Source: Cyanobacteria bacterium HKST-UBA02 (lineage in GTDB: Bacteria; Cyanobacteriota; Vampirovibrionia; Obscuribacterales; Obscuribacteraceae). Taken from it: a stretch of DNA of 5,810 nt. The position numbers and the translations under genes were made by a program. A model generated the notes under the pieces. It ran no database searches and was not told where the DNA came from. It saw only the letters and a list, made by a program, of their open reading frames with translations. Below, piece after piece: positions 5,742 through 5,810 of this stretch (position 1 is its first letter; each line of letters begins with the position of its first letter). The stretch covers positions 1 to 5,810 of the forward strand of contig JAGQHH010000290.1 in assembly GCA_020431945.1 (NCBI GenBank), read 5' to 3'.

Positions 5742-5810
5742 ATGAACCAGAATTCCGAGAATCTCGCGAATCGAAATATAAATGGCGATTATCCTCTCTG
5801 GCAGCTGATT
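5742..5810 (+). CDS. Unrecognised gene, first 23 codons only
   Basis: ATG at 5742 opens a frame that runs to the right edge (MNQNSENLANRNINGDYPLWQLI). The N-terminus is polar and Asn-rich, with no signal peptide in the visible part. I cannot assign a family. Support comes from the promoter-like sequence directly upstream and the divergent layout with the exported TPR gene. A competing frame from ATG 5732 is also open to the edge, but its third codon positions are much poorer in G/C (about 8 of 26 against 12 of 23), unlike the rest of the window. There is no clear Shine-Dalgarno, so a leaderless start is plausible. Confidence 0.45.
   Translation, partial: MNQNSENLANRNINGDYPLWQLI

Noticed and set aside
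5732..5810. Alternative frame from ATG 5732 as the right-edge gene
   Set aside because: Its ATG overlaps the likely -10 box and its third codon positions are poor in G/C compared with the other genes here. It cannot be fully excluded from so short a stretch.
1..5810. A new defence, secretion or other multi-gene system
   Set aside because: The recognised genes belong to separate housekeeping pathways and face alternating directions. TPR proteins alone do not support such a system.

Overview
The window suggests a moderately GC-rich bacterium close to Cyanobacteria. The best clue is adenylosuccinate synthetase. Several of its segments ([26 protein letters not shown], and the C-terminal [11 protein letters not shown]) resemble the cyanobacterial form as I remember it. 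Two P-loop positions differ from that form, W to F and G to A. A non-photosynthetic sister lineage such as Vampirovibrionia/Melainabacteria would fit. This is inference from memory, not a search result.

Layout, left to right: the 3' part of a DnaJ/CbpA-type co-chaperone gene (+, cut by the left edge); a membrane-anchored TPR protein gene (-); holB, the DNA polymerase III delta-prime subunit (-), 57 bp upstream of the TPR gene and probably co-transcribed with it; a 169-bp divergent intergenic region holding a good sigma-70-type promoter and structured leader for purA; purA (+); an exported TPR protein gene (-) whose 3' end overlaps purA tail-to-tail by 11 bp; a 52-bp divergent gap; and the first 23 codons of an unrecognised gene (+, cut by the right edge).

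The content is housekeeping: protein folding, replication clamp loading and AMP synthesis. Two TPR proteins of unknown role are interleaved, one anchored in the membrane and one exported. Orientation alternates often, intergenic gaps are small, and the genes share no evident pathway. I see no mobile element, CRISPR array, tRNA, rRNA, toxin-antitoxin pair or defence system, and I do not think a new multi-gene system is present.

Points worth a second look are an enlarged zinc-binding loop in HolB, the altered P-loop in PurA, the purA leader (12-bp palindrome beside the ribosome binding site, hairpin, 9-bp direct repeat, short upstream ORF), tandem hairpins just after the purA stop, and -10-like boxes placed almost directly against several start codons that have weak or no Shine-Dalgarno sequence.
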